From NCBI GenBank assembly GCA_945874225.1, contig CAMCFT010000016.1, positions 21,338 through 85,337 on the forward strand: a stretch of 64,000 nucleotides of DNA, read 5' to 3'. Shown here piece by piece: positions 56,641 to 64,000 of the stretch (position 1 is its first letter; each line of letters opens with the position of its first letter). The stretch comes from Flavobacterium psychrophilum. Lineage in GTDB: Bacteria > Bacteroidota > Bacteroidia > Flavobacteriales > Flavobacteriaceae. The translations under genes and the position numbers were made by a program. The notes beneath the pieces are model-generated. The model saw only the letters and a list, made by a program, of their open reading frames with translations. It was not told the DNA's origin and made no database searches.

Positions 56641-56664
56641 CGTTATGTTTTAAAATGAATAACG
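56641..56664. promoter_or_regulatory. ModE-like operator, distal copy
   Basis: CGTTAT (56641-56646), 12 bases, ATAACG (56659-56664), 44 bp from the first copy, so roughly the same helix face. An imperfect -7 box (TTCCTTTG on the reverse strand, 56668-56675) would be blocked by a repressor bound here. Confidence 0.7.
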
Positions 56665-56726
56665 ATACAAAGGAAATATATTTTTCCCCACTATTCAAAA
56701 AAATCTTTATTTATTTTTTTTGCTAT

Positions 56727-57083
56727 TTATATTTTTAAGTTTGTTGATTGTTCTTTGATAAAAGCATTAAAAGCTATTTGCAAATTTTTATATACCATTA
56801 TAACCTTTTCTCCAAATTCTGTCACTTCTGCAATTCCGCCATCTTTACCACCACGTTTGAGAATCACAAGTGGTTTTTCGGATAATTTATTCATTTTATC
56901 AATGTTTTGCCAAGCTTGACGATATGACATCTTCATTTCAATTGAAGCCTTTCTCAAAGATCCAAATTCTTTAATTTTTTCGATTAATTCTATTTTTCCT
57001 TGTCCAATAAAAGCTGAATTTTCAGAATCAATCCAAACTCTTCCTTTGACAGAAAACTTTGTGTTTTGTTTTTGGCTTGCCAT
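56727..57083 (-). CDS. ModE-like winged-helix regulator without molybdate-binding domain
   Basis: 118 residues. The core FIGQGKIELIEKIKEFGSLR, KASIEMKMSYRQAWQNIDKM, then PLVILKRGGKDGGIAEVTEF matches the LysR-like winged-helix N-terminal domain of ModE. The two C-terminal TOBE (molbindin) domains that bind molybdate in E. coli ModE are absent. It is followed by the two ModE-like palindromes and then the TonB operon, all on the same strand. It may need another ligand sensor, or bind a metal or oxyanion directly. Confidence 0.85.
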   Translation of the reverse strand: MASQKQNTKFSVKGRVWIDSENSAFIGQGKIELIEKIKEFGSLRKASIEMKMSYRQAWQNIDKMNKLSEKPLVILKRGGKDGGIAEVTEFGEKVIMVYKNLQIAFNAFIKEQSTNLKI

Positions 57084-57129
57084 ATCAATATTTCTTTATT
57101 GTTTAATATTCATTCCTTAAACTTGTGTT

Positions 57130-57786
57130 TTAATAACTCACTTTGACAAAAAGATTGCTTGCAATTTTATTCGAAATCGTTAATTCTTTATCGTCCACTT
57201 TTATTTTTGTTAACAAATCAAAAGTTTCTTTTGATATGATTTCGATTTTTGAACCCAAAGCGATTTCTTGTTTGTCCAAATATTTCAAGAAATCTGTCGA
57301 AGAATCTTTTACTCCTACACAAATTCCTATTTGATTTACCGCTAAATCCGAAAGCAGTTGTTTGTCCGTTTTTGCCATTCTTCCTTGAGCATCCGGGATT
57401 GGGTCACCGTGAGGATCTTCGGTTGGATTGCCTAGAAAATCATCGAGTTTATTGATGAGTTCTTCGGATTTTATGTGTTCTAATTGTTCCGCAATATCGT
57501 GAACTTCGTCCCAAGGAAAATCTAATTTTTCTACTAAAAAAACCTCCCACAAACGGTGTTTTCTCACAATCATTTTGGCCATTAAATTTCCTTTTTCGGT
57601 CAAGGAAACTCCTTGGTATTTTTTGTAATTTACTAAATCCTTTTCGGATAATTTCTTGAGCATATCAGTTACTGATGACGCTTTGGTTTCCATCATTTCG
57701 GCAATGGCATTTGTGCTTACTTCTGAATCAGAAAGATTCGTAAGATGGTAGATGGCCTTGAGATAATTTTCTTCTGAAAAAGTCAT
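57130..57786 (-). CDS. DtxR/MntR family metalloregulator
   Basis: 218 residues, full three-domain form. An N-terminal HTH (EENYLKAIYHLTNLSDSEVS, EMMETKASSVTDMLKKLSEK), a dimerisation/metal-binding domain (HRLWEVFLVEKLDFPWDEVH, AEQLEHIKSEELINKLDDFL with His and Glu ligands) and a C-terminal FeoA/SH3-like domain (GSKIEIISKETFDLLTKIKV). It probably represses Mn2+ or Fe2+ uptake genes when metal is plentiful. The Nramp gene just upstream on the same strand and the feo operon are obvious candidate targets. Confidence 0.93.
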   Translation of the reverse strand: MTFSEENYLKAIYHLTNLSDSEVSTNAIAEMMETKASSVTDMLKKLSEKDLVNYKKYQGVSLTEKGNLMAKMIVRKHRLWEVFLVEKLDFPWDEVHDIAEQLEHIKSEELINKLDDFLGNPTEDPHGDPIPDAQGRMAKTDKQLLSDLAVNQIGICVGVKDSSTDFLKYLDKQEIALGSKIEIISKETFDLLTKIKVDDKELTISNKIASNLFVKVSY

Positions 57787-58003
57787 AGGATTGTTGATTT
57801 TAGATTGCAGATTTTAGATTGCAGATTTTATCACAAAGACGCAAAGTTCTTTTCTTTTGTTTATAAATTTAAGTTCGCTAAGTTAAAAACCTTCGGTTTT
57901 TTAGAGTGCAATAAACCCTCTGTTGCTTTGAAAATAATTGACTTAACTTTTCACAAAAACTTTGTGTCCTTTGCGATTTCTTAGTTTCCTTTTCGGATAA
58001 ATT
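57787..58003. repeat. Short gap with direct repeats
   Basis: A roughly 16-bp unit TTTTAGATTGCAGA occurs twice in tandem at about 57798-57828, followed by ATCACAAAGACGCAAAGTTC filler. No gene is seen; it separates dtxR from the Nramp stop. Confidence 0.4.
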
Positions 58004-59875
58004 TTAAATTTTTACAATAAACAACGGAATCGAAATTTTGTGGCGCAATTTATCAACGGTTGTCCCAAAAAGCAAATCTTTTAAGCCGGTGTGACCGTGT
58101 GTTCCCATTACCAAAACATCGAATTTTCCTTTATTGATAATTTCTGGAATTACATTGTTTGGTTTGCCAAAACCCAATTTAGTTTTTATCTTAAATCCTT
58201 TTTCCGAAAGCATTTCTTTGTATTCTGCCAATAATTTAGCGTCTATTAAGGTTTCGTGGTCTTCAATGTTTTTACCATAAACCATAGCTCCTACGGTTTC
58301 TACAACGTGAATCAAGGTGTATTTTGCTTCCATTCCGCCCAATTCAAAGGCGTGGTTTATAGCAACCTCATCCGCTGAAGAGAAATCCACAGAAACGGCA
58401 ATTCTCTTTTTATTGTAATTCCCTTTTTTGGAAAATTGCAGTTTTAGATTGTGTGGCGAATGGTTTTGAATTTCCTGTTTTGCTTTGGTAATAAAAGGTT
58501 TAAAAACAATATACAATAGCAAAATTAAAAACCCAATTGCCAGCGGAACAACCGTCATCCATAAGATAATTGGGTTTTCAGAGGTTTCGAGCCAACCTAA
58601 AATTTCATCAAAAACAAGTTTAACATTAAGTGAAACAATAATCGTGGCAACAGTCCAGGAAATAATTTGAGTCGTTTTGCTAATGTGAAAACCACGCATC
58701 TTCGTTTTATCACTTACAAAATGAATCAACGGAATTATGGCAAAACCCAATTGCAAACTCAAAATTACCTGGCTCAAAATCAAGAGTTTTCCGGTTACGC
58801 TTTCGCCAAAAATCGTGATAACAATTACTGCCGGAACGATGGCAATTAATCGCGTGATTATTCTTCGAACCCAAGGTTGAATTCTTAAATTCAGGTAGCC
58901 TTCCATAACGATTTGTCCTGCTAAAGTTCCTGTAATTGTAGAACTTTGACCTGCAGCAATCAAGGCAACGGCAAACAATATTGGCGCCCATTTGGATCCC
59001 AGCAATGGCTCCATAAATTTGTAATCATCCTGAATTTCAGCAACTTCATACATTCCGTTTTTGTAAAATGTGGCTGCAGCCAAAATTAAAATAGCAGCAT
59101 TTACAAAGAATGCCAAGTTCAAGGCAATTGTACTATCTATTAAATTATATTTTAATGCTTGCTTTATTCCGGCAACGCTTCGGTCGAATTTTCGGGTTTG
59201 AACCAATGAAGAATGAAGGTATAAATTGTGTGGCATAACTGTGGCTCCAATAATCCCAATGGCAATGTAAAGAGCAGCAGAATTTGGCATGGAAGGAATT
59301 AAACCATAAATCACTTTCCCCATTTCGGGTTGGGCGAAAAACATTTCGAAAACAAAGGAAATTCCAATTATCAAAACCAAGACAATAATGAAAGCTTCCA
59401 TTTTTCGGATTCCTTTATTAATGAGAAATAGCAATAAAAAAGTGTCTAAAACAGTAATCAAAACCGCATCAATCAACGGAATTCCAAACAACAAATTAAT
59501 CCCGATTGCCATTCCCAGCACTTCGGCGAGGTCGCAGGCAGCGATGGCAATTTCGGCAAGAAAATAAAGAATGTAATTAATAAAAGGGGAATAGGTTTCA
59601 CGAGAAGCTTGCGCTAAATCCCGTTGTGTGACAATTCCGAGACGAGCACTCAAACTTTGCAAAAGCAACGCCATTAAGTTGCTCATCAATAAAACCCAAA
59701 GCAAAGCGTAACCAAACTGGCTTCCGCCCGCTATATCTGTTGCCCAGTTTCCCGGATCCATATATCCCACGCTAATCAAATAAGCCGGTCCAAAAAAAGC
59801 AAGGATTTTTCTGAAAACAGTTTTTTTATTTTGTGTTGAAACTGATTGGTTAACCTCTTCTAATGATTTGCTCAT
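58004..59875 (-). CDS. Nramp divalent-metal transporter fused to a UspA domain
   Basis: 623 residues. The Nramp part (about 25-435) has YMDPGNWATDIAGGSQFGYA (DPGN metal site) and GATVMPHNLYLHSSLVQTRK (MPH motif), with about 11 helices; it imports Mn2+ and/or Fe2+ with protons. A UspA-type domain follows (about 475-623, KRIAVSVDFSSADEVAINHA, MGTHGHTGLKDLLFGTTVDK), with the Gly-rich ATP-binding pattern. Nramp transporters are usually near 400-450 residues, so the fusion could let nucleotide or stress state modulate transport. Confidence 0.93.
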   Translation of the reverse strand: MSKSLEEVNQSVSTQNKKTVFRKILAFFGPAYLISVGYMDPGNWATDIAGGSQFGYALLWVLLMSNLMALLLQSLSARLGIVTQRDLAQASRETYSPFINYILYFLAEIAIAACDLAEVLGMAIGINLLFGIPLIDAVLITVLDTFLLLFLINKGIRKMEAFIIVLVLIIGISFVFEMFFAQPEMGKVIYGLIPSMPNSAALYIAIGIIGATVMPHNLYLHSSLVQTRKFDRSVAGIKQALKYNLIDSTIALNLAFFVNAAILILAAATFYKNGMYEVAEIQDDYKFMEPLLGSKWAPILFAVALIAAGQSSTITGTLAGQIVMEGYLNLRIQPWVRRIITRLIAIVPAVIVITIFGESVTGKLLILSQVILSLQLGFAIIPLIHFVSDKTKMRGFHISKTTQIISWTVATIIVSLNVKLVFDEILGWLETSENPIILWMTVVPLAIGFLILLLYIVFKPFITKAKQEIQNHSPHNLKLQFSKKGNYNKKRIAVSVDFSSADEVAINHAFELGGMEAKYTLIHVVETVGAMVYGKNIEDHETLIDAKLLAEYKEMLSEKGFKIKTKLGFGKPNNVIPEIINKGKFDVLVMGTHGHTGLKDLLFGTTVDKLRHKISIPLFIVKI

Positions 59876-59891
59876 AAAAACAATATTTAAA

Positions 59892-59918
59892 CAAATGTAC
59901 TAATTTTTTACTAATCAA
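59892..59918 (-). promoter_or_regulatory. Candidate promoter of the Nramp gene
   Basis: On the reverse strand TTTG (59915-59918) and TACATTTG (59892-59899) are 15 bases apart, slightly short. The box is 16 bases before the start codon. Confidence 0.4.
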
Positions 59919-60004
59919 ATAAAATTTTTAGACAAAGCTAAATTTTAAATATTGCCTATTATTTGTGATTATGGAGCTATAAAAAAACTTTATCTTTAAA
60001 TAAA

Positions 60005-60032
60005 TTTGTTGGTTTTAAACTTTGTAACTTTG
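60005..60032 (+). promoter_or_regulatory. Candidate promoter of the bacilliredoxin gene
   Basis: TTTG (60005-60008), 16 bases, then TAACTTTG (60025-60032), 34 bases before the ATG. Confidence 0.5.
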
Positions 60033-60066
60033 TAACTTTCAAATAATAATCTTTAAATAAACAAAT

Positions 60067-60477
60067 ATGTATCCAGAAGAAATGGTAAAACCAATGCAAG
60101 CCGAATTAACGTCTGCAGGTTTTCAAGAATTATATACTGCCGAAGAAGTTGAAAAAGCTGTAAAAGCACCAGGAACAACTCTTGTAGTCATCAACTCTGT
60201 TTGTGGTTGTGCAGCAAGAAATGCACGTCCGGGATCAAAAATGAGTTTGGACAATGCTAAAAAACCAGATCATTTAGTGACCGTTTTTGCAGGAGTTGAT
60301 AAAGAAGCTGTTGATGCTGCAAGAGGATTTATGTTTCCTTTTCCTCCATCTTCGCCAAGTATTGCCTTGTTCAAAGATGGTGAACTAGTTCATATGTTAG
60401 AGCGTCACCACATCGAAGGTCGCGCTGCTGAATTAATTGCTGATAACTTGAAAGACGCTTTCAACGAGTATTGCTAA
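60067..60477 (+). CDS. BrxA/BrxB-family bacilliredoxin
   Basis: 136 residues. [20 protein letters not shown] at the start and [15 protein letters not shown] with the CGC redox motif are diagnostic; [20 protein letters not shown] and [20 protein letters not shown] follow. In Firmicutes these proteins remove bacillithiol from oxidised proteins; Bacteroidota may use the same thiol or a related one. It is a single-gene unit, ending at a CCGCA hairpin. Confidence 0.93.
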   Translation: MYPEEMVKPMQAELTSAGFQELYTAEEVEKAVKAPGTTLVVINSVCGCAARNARPGSKMSLDNAKKPDHLVTVFAGVDKEAVDAARGFMFPFPPSSPSIALFKDGELVHMLERHHIEGRAAELIADNLKDAFNEYC

Positions 60478-60513
60478 TTTGCCGCTAAGACACTAAGACG
60501 CAAAGTTTAATTT

Positions 60514-60560
60514 TACCGCAATTCGCAGATTAATATTTTAAAATCTGCGAATCTGCGGTA
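60514..60560 (+). terminator. CCGCA hairpin after bacilliredoxin
   Basis: The arms 60514-60531 and 60542-60560 (TACCGCAATTCGCAGATT) pair with minor mismatch and a T-run follows. It belongs to the same hairpin family as 32110-32167. Repeat filler GCCGCTAAGACACTAAGACG precedes it. Confidence 0.65.
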
Positions 60561-60607
60561 ATTTTTTTAATTTTACAAGGTTATAAACAACTCTTATTAT
60601 CATAATT

Positions 60608-60994
60608 ATGAAGTGGTTTTTTAAAATTTTTGCGCTTTCTCTACTATTACAAAGTTTTCAATGTTCTGATACAATCGAATCTCCTGACGTCATAACATCG
60701 GCACAACTAGAAACCAAAAAGCAGGAAATTAACACATACATCAATAGTTTTAGTTGTTCAGAAAGCGGTGGCTGCAATTATATTGCCTTTGGATCAAAAC
60801 CTTGTGGAGGTCCTAGAACTTATTTGGTTTTTTCAAATAGCGTCAACCTGACTCATCTACAAGATTTGGTAACAAAATACAACGAAATGGACAATTTGCA
60901 CAACATTCAAACGAATGCAATGTCAGATTGTATGTATGTATTGCCTCCAACCGAAGTTAAATGTGTCAACGGAGTTTGTACTATCATAAATTAA
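60608..60994 (+). CDS. Cys-rich lipoprotein of unknown function
   Basis: 128 residues with a lipobox-like LLQSFQC (Cys19), so a lipidated envelope protein. Besides that cysteine there are six more (CSESGGC, KPCGGP, DCMY, KCVNGVC), enough for three disulfides. The core FGSKPCGGPRTYLVFSNSVN is not one I can name. It stands between bacilliredoxin and trhO, with its own terminator. Confidence 0.75.
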   Translation: MKWFFKIFALSLLLQSFQCSDTIESPDVITSAQLETKKQEINTYINSFSCSESGGCNYIAFGSKPCGGPRTYLVFSNSVNLTHLQDLVTKYNEMDNLHNIQTNAMSDCMYVLPPTEVKCVNGVCTIIN

Positions 60995-61014
60995 TTTCCT
61001 TATACAAATGCCAT

Positions 61015-61040
61015 AAAACCACGTTCGTTCGTGGTTTTTG
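61015..61040 (+). terminator. Terminator after the Cys-rich lipoprotein gene
   Basis: AAAACCACG (61015-61023), a 6-base loop, CGTGGTTTT (61030-61038), then more T. Confidence 0.8.
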
Positions 61041-61053
61041 TTTTTAATAAACC

Positions 61054-61084
61054 TTGTAGCTTTGCGTTAAACATTCTACCTTTG
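61054..61084 (+). promoter_or_regulatory. Candidate promoter of trhO
   Basis: TTG (61054-61056), 20 bases, then TACCTTTG (61077-61084), 34 bases before the ATG. A second box TAGCTTTG lies at 61057-61064. Confidence 0.5.
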
Positions 61085-61118
61085 CGCAACTATTTTTCTC
61101 AACTTAATTGTTTATAGC

Positions 61119-62150
61119 ATGCAACTGTACAACACTTTAAGCGCAGAAGAGCGAGCCATCATGATTGATGATGCCGGAAAACAGCGACTCACGCTGTCTT
61201 TCTATGCTTATGCGCATTTACAAAACCCAACTCAATTCAGAAATGAATTATTTCTTGCTTGGAATCCTCTCGATGTTTTAGGACGAATTTATGTTGCCAA
61301 TGAAGGTATTAACGCCCAGTTATCACTTCCGGCAGATAATTTCTACGCTTTCAAAGACACTATCGAAAAATACGCTTTTATGAAAGGGATTCGGCTGAAT
61401 ATTGCCGTCGAACACGATGATTATTCCTTTTTGAAACTCACCATAAAAGTCCGTGACAAAATTGTTGCCGATGGTTTAGAAGACGAAACTTTCGATGTGA
61501 CCAACATTGGAATTCATCTAAAAGCAAAAGACTTCAACGAATTACTGGAAGATCCTAATACTATTGTGGTTGATATGCGCAATCATTACGAAAGCGAAAT
61601 TGGTCATTTTACCAATGCTATAAAACCCGATGTAGATACGTTTAGAGAAAGCTTACCCATTATTGAAGACCAACTTTCAGAACACAAACAAGACAAAAAC
61701 CTTTTGATGTATTGCACTGGCGGCATTCGATGCGAAAAAGCCAGCGCTTATTTTAAACACAAAGGTTTCGAAAACGTTTATCAACTCGAAGGCGGAATCA
61801 TAGAATACACGCGACAAGTTAAAGCCGAAGGATTAGAAAGCAAATTCATTGGAAAAAACTTTGTGTTTGACCATCGCTTAGGCGAAAGAATTACAGACGA
61901 TATTGTCTCGCAATGTCATCAATGCGGAAAACCTTGTGACGTGCATACGAATTGTGTGAACGAAGGTTGTCACTTGCTTTTTATCCAATGCGAGGAATGC
62001 AAAACGGCTATAGAAGGTTGTTGTTCATCGGAATGCATGGAGGTAATTCATCTTTCGGAAGAGGAACAAAAAGACATTCGCAGAGGTGTTAAAAACGGAA
62101 ACAAAATTTTTAAAAAAGGGAAGTCAGATGTTCTGACTTTTAAAAAATAG
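61119..62150 (+). CDS. trhO: tRNA uridine-34 hydroxylase (O2-dependent)
   Basis: 343 residues (YceA type). An N-terminal region with GRIYVANEGINAQLSLPADN precedes a rhodanese domain (about 145-245) with YCTGGIRCEKASAYFKHKGF, including the active Cys. A C-terminal cysteine-rich part (CHQCGKPCDVHTNCVNEGCH, CEECKTAIEGCCSSEC) may hold zinc. TrhO makes 5-hydroxyuridine at tRNA wobble position 34 using O2. It is followed, across a palindromic repeat, by the O2-independent enzyme trhP and a ferredoxin. Confidence 0.93.
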   Translation: MQLYNTLSAEERAIMIDDAGKQRLTLSFYAYAHLQNPTQFRNELFLAWNPLDVLGRIYVANEGINAQLSLPADNFYAFKDTIEKYAFMKGIRLNIAVEHDDYSFLKLTIKVRDKIVADGLEDETFDVTNIGIHLKAKDFNELLEDPNTIVVDMRNHYESEIGHFTNAIKPDVDTFRESLPIIEDQLSEHKQDKNLLMYCTGGIRCEKASAYFKHKGFENVYQLEGGIIEYTRQVKAEGLESKFIGKNFVFDHRLGERITDDIVSQCHQCGKPCDVHTNCVNEGCHLLFIQCEECKTAIEGCCSSECMEVIHLSEEEQKDIRRGVKNGNKIFKKGKSDVLTFKK

Positions 62151-62167
62151 GGTTTTAAATATTTGTT

Positions 62168-62248
62168 CCCTCGGTTGAAACCGTGGACAATATTAAATTA
62201 TGCAATAAAGAATTAATTACAACCATAACCCACGGTTTTAACCGTGGG
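62168..62248. repeat. CCCACGGTT inverted-repeat element, copy 2
   Basis: The arms 62168-62186 (CCCTCGGTTGAAACC...) and 62229-62248 (CCCACGGTTTTAACC...) are related to 18740-18817. It separates trhO from trhP and may act as a terminator. Confidence 0.7.
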
Positions 62249-62262
62249 AGAAAGAATTAAAT

Positions 62263-63504
62263 ATGACAACAAGAAATAAAATAGAGCTAATGGCTCCCGC
62301 CGGAAACTTCGAGTCGCTTCAGGCAGCAATTGATAATAATGCAGATTCGGTATATTTTGGTGTAGAACAATTGAATATGCGCGCCAGAGCAACCGTAAAT
62401 TTTACAATGGATGATTTAAAAGAAATTGCCCGACGTTGCGAAGCTAAAAAAATAAGAACGTATTTAACTTTAAACACCATCATTTACGATCACGATTTAT
62501 CGGTCGTAAAAACATTATTGGCCAAAGCCAAAGAATCAAATATTACTGCCGTGATTGCTTCAGACCAGGCTGTGATTGCAATGGCGAGAACCATTGGAAT
62601 GGAAGTTCATATTTCGACCCAATTGAATATCACCAACATTGAAACCATAAAATTCTACAGCCTATTTGCCGACACGATGGTTTTGAGCCGGGAATTGAGT
62701 TTGCGCCAAGTAAAAAATATTACAGAGCAAATCATCAAAGAGGACATCAAAGGACCAAGTGGGAAATTGGTAGAAATTGAAATCTTTGGTCACGGAGCTT
62801 TATGTATGGCGGTTTCCGGAAAATGTTATTTGAGTTTACATTCAGATAACTCCTCAGCAAATCGTGGAGCCTGCAAGCAAAATTGCCGCAAGAAATATAC
62901 ACTTACCGACCAGGAAACAGGTTTCGAAATTGAAGTGGAAAACGAATATTTGTTATCGCCAAAAGATTTATGCACGCTAGATTTCCTTGATCAAGTAATT
63001 GATTCCGGTATTCAGGTCTTGAAAATCGAAGGTCGTGGTCGCGCTCCGGAATATGTGGCAACTGTAATCAAAACTTATCGGGATGCGATTGACAGTTATT
63101 ATGAAGGCACATTTTCGAAAGAAAAAGTAGTGGATTGGATGGAAGCTTTGAGCACAGTTTACAATCGTGGTTTTTGGGCAGGATATTATCTTGGGCAGGA
63201 ATTGGGTGAATGGAGCGATGTTTCTGGTTCGATGGCAACTCAGAAAAAAGTGTATGTGGGAAAAGCAACTCATTATTTCCCAAAAGCTGAAGTTGGAGAA
63301 TTCAAAATTGAAGCCTATGACATAAAAACAGGTGATAAAATTCTGATTACGGGACCAAGCACCGGCGCACAAGAAATGATTATCGAGGAAATGTACGTAA
63401 ACGATGTGGTTTCAGATAAAGCTACGAAAGGCGATAATTGCACCTTCAAATTGCCTTTCCGAATCCGGATGTCGGACAAATTATATAAAATTGTGGAAGC
63501 CTAA
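62263..63504 (+). CDS. trhP: U32-family tRNA hydroxylation protein (prephenate-dependent)
   Basis: 413 residues of the peptidase U32 family (YegQ/TrhP type). MAPAGNFESLQAAIDNNADS opens a TIM-like domain. The cluster cysteines lie in GHGALCMAVSGKCYLSLHSD and SANRGACKQNCRKKY. KIEGRGRAPEYVATVIKTYR and a C-terminal beta domain follow. In E. coli TrhP makes 5-hydroxyuridine-34 from prephenate without O2 and needs a ferredoxin-like helper. Here a ferredoxin gene starts on its stop codon (TAATG). Older annotation as a protease is probably wrong. Confidence 0.88.
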   Translation: MTTRNKIELMAPAGNFESLQAAIDNNADSVYFGVEQLNMRARATVNFTMDDLKEIARRCEAKKIRTYLTLNTIIYDHDLSVVKTLLAKAKESNITAVIASDQAVIAMARTIGMEVHISTQLNITNIETIKFYSLFADTMVLSRELSLRQVKNITEQIIKEDIKGPSGKLVEIEIFGHGALCMAVSGKCYLSLHSDNSSANRGACKQNCRKKYTLTDQETGFEIEVENEYLLSPKDLCTLDFLDQVIDSGIQVLKIEGRGRAPEYVATVIKTYRDAIDSYYEGTFSKEKVVDWMEALSTVYNRGFWAGYYLGQELGEWSDVSGSMATQKKVYVGKATHYFPKAEVGEFKIEAYDIKTGDKILITGPSTGAQEMIIEEMYVNDVVSDKATKGDNCTFKLPFRIRMSDKLYKIVEA

Positions 63505-63734
63505 TGGTCATCGTAACCCTTCAAAGAGCCAAATGTATTGGCTGCAATTACTGTGTTGAAATGGCACCGGTTCAATTTCAAATGTCTAAAAAAGACGGTA
63601 AATCAGTTTTAATTAAAGGTGTAAACGCCAAAGGTTTTTTTACTTTGAAATCATACGATCATACTATTGTGGAGAAATGTGAATTAGCCGCTAAAGCTTG
63701 TCCGGTGAAGATTATTTCGGTAAAGGAAACCTGA
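63504..63734 (+). CDS. Ferredoxin-like [4Fe-4S] protein
   Basis: 76 residues. CIGCNYCVEMAP (C11, C14, C17) and CELAAKACPVKII (CP motif) can ligate one 4Fe-4S cluster. It is co-translated with trhP through a one-base overlap, matching the E. coli finding that a YfhL ferredoxin supports TrhP. It probably delivers electrons for tRNA hydroxylation. A strong hairpin terminator follows 26 bases later. Confidence 0.92.
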   Translation: MVIVTLQRAKCIGCNYCVEMAPVQFQMSKKDGKSVLIKGVNAKGFFTLKSYDHTIVEKCELAAKACPVKIISVKET

Positions 63735-63760
63735 TTATAGAAAAGGCAATCCTGTTTTTT

Positions 63761-63792
63761 AAAAAGAGTTTCACAATTGTGAAACTCTTTTT
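63761..63792 (+). terminator. Terminator after the trhP-ferredoxin pair
   Basis: A perfect 32-base palindrome (AAAAAGAGTTTCACAA and its complement) ending in a T-run. Confidence 0.85.
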
Positions 63793-63850
63793 GGTTGTAA
63801 TGCTGTTAATCCATTGTCTTATATTAATTTACAGCAACAATATTCATGAA

Positions 63851-64000
63851 TTAACCCGTTGGGTGCAATTAATAAAATACTCAATTATTAACGAAATATA
63901 AAAATTTTAACACATAGAGTCATAGTAAAAAGAGTTTGATAGACCAATTGCTTCGCCTGTTCGCTATCGCTCGGGTCTTGGGTTCACATAGCTATGATTC
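63851..64000. repeat. Palindromic repeat, third copy (cut by window end)
   Basis: Starts with CCCGTTGGGTGCAATT and runs through TTAACACATAG, ACCAATTGCTTCGCCTG and CGCTCGGGTC, then GGGTTCACATAGC. It carries the same central module as the copy at 37097-37342 but not the CTGCCGAAAGGCAG arm insert. No gene is seen from 63735 to the end. Confidence 0.7.

Noticed and set aside
63698..63901. 67-codon open frame after the ferredoxin
   Set aside because: It overlaps the ferredoxin 3' end, spans the terminator hairpin and enters the third palindromic repeat.

Overview
The window looks like a chromosomal segment of a Flavobacterium-type member of the Bacteroidota. The DNA is AT-rich. Several genes are preceded by the Bacteroidota promoter box TAnnTTTG. 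A secreted peptidase carries a type IX secretion (T9SS) sorting domain, and TonB receptors, a DUF4270 lipoprotein and a panC/panD/short-glgA/glmS neighbourhood are present. No rRNA, tRNA, CRISPR array, transposase or prophage was recognised. All calls come from reading sequence and remembered family features; no database search was run.

Layout. 1-9 kb (minus strand): truncated atpD, a large TonB-dependent receptor, then short glgA-like - DUF4270 - glmS. 9-10.4 kb: divergent panC-panD. 10.4-11.2 kb: a tandem palindromic repeat. 11.2-17.4 kb: an esterase-like protein, radA, two small proteins of uncertain role and an AsmA-like/GT51 transglycosylase. 17.6-24.3 kb: aldo/keto reductase, OmpA lipoprotein, xth, an OlsF-like double acyltransferase, DUF2752, TM2 and a 2-hydroxyacid dehydrogenase. 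24.6-33.5 kb: nhaA, an rsmA-mgtE-proC operon, DUF4286, a TlpA-TPR pair and serS. 33.6-41.5 kb: M1 peptidase, DMP19-like, CDGSH and a 58-residue basic protein, a nested repeat cluster, metG, a HAD hydrolase, a CAT-like acyltransferase and ssb. 41.7-48.7 kb: DUF389, a zinc-ribbon protein, M28 peptidase, fic, SDR and EamA. 48.7-59.9 kb: a metal-handling region. 60-64 kb: bacilliredoxin, a Cys-rich lipoprotein and trhO-trhP-ferredoxin, which covers both known routes to 5-hydroxyuridine at tRNA position 34.

The strongest candidate for an undescribed system is 52.0-57.1 kb. An operon encodes a TonB receptor, a DUF364 putative metal-chelation protein, and one chain that joins ECF-transporter-like membrane segments to a THEP1-type NTPase. 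Just upstream lies a ModE-like repressor gene lacking a ligand-binding domain. Between them are two copies of CGTTAT-N12-ATAACG, the architecture I remember for the E. coli ModE operator. I read this as a ModE-controlled envelope-spanning uptake system for molybdate/tungstate or a related metal complex. FeoA/FeoB, a DtxR regulator and an Nramp-UspA fusion flank it.

The second theme is small palindromic repeats that move and nest. They occur between genes, supply the last codons of a TPR gene, and lie in frame twice inside metG. Two gene-level rearrangements are also visible. A fic gene is bracketed by two divergent copies of the 3' end of the M28 peptidase gene. Two adjacent secreted-protein genes share a 59-bp signal-peptide segment that is nearly identical.
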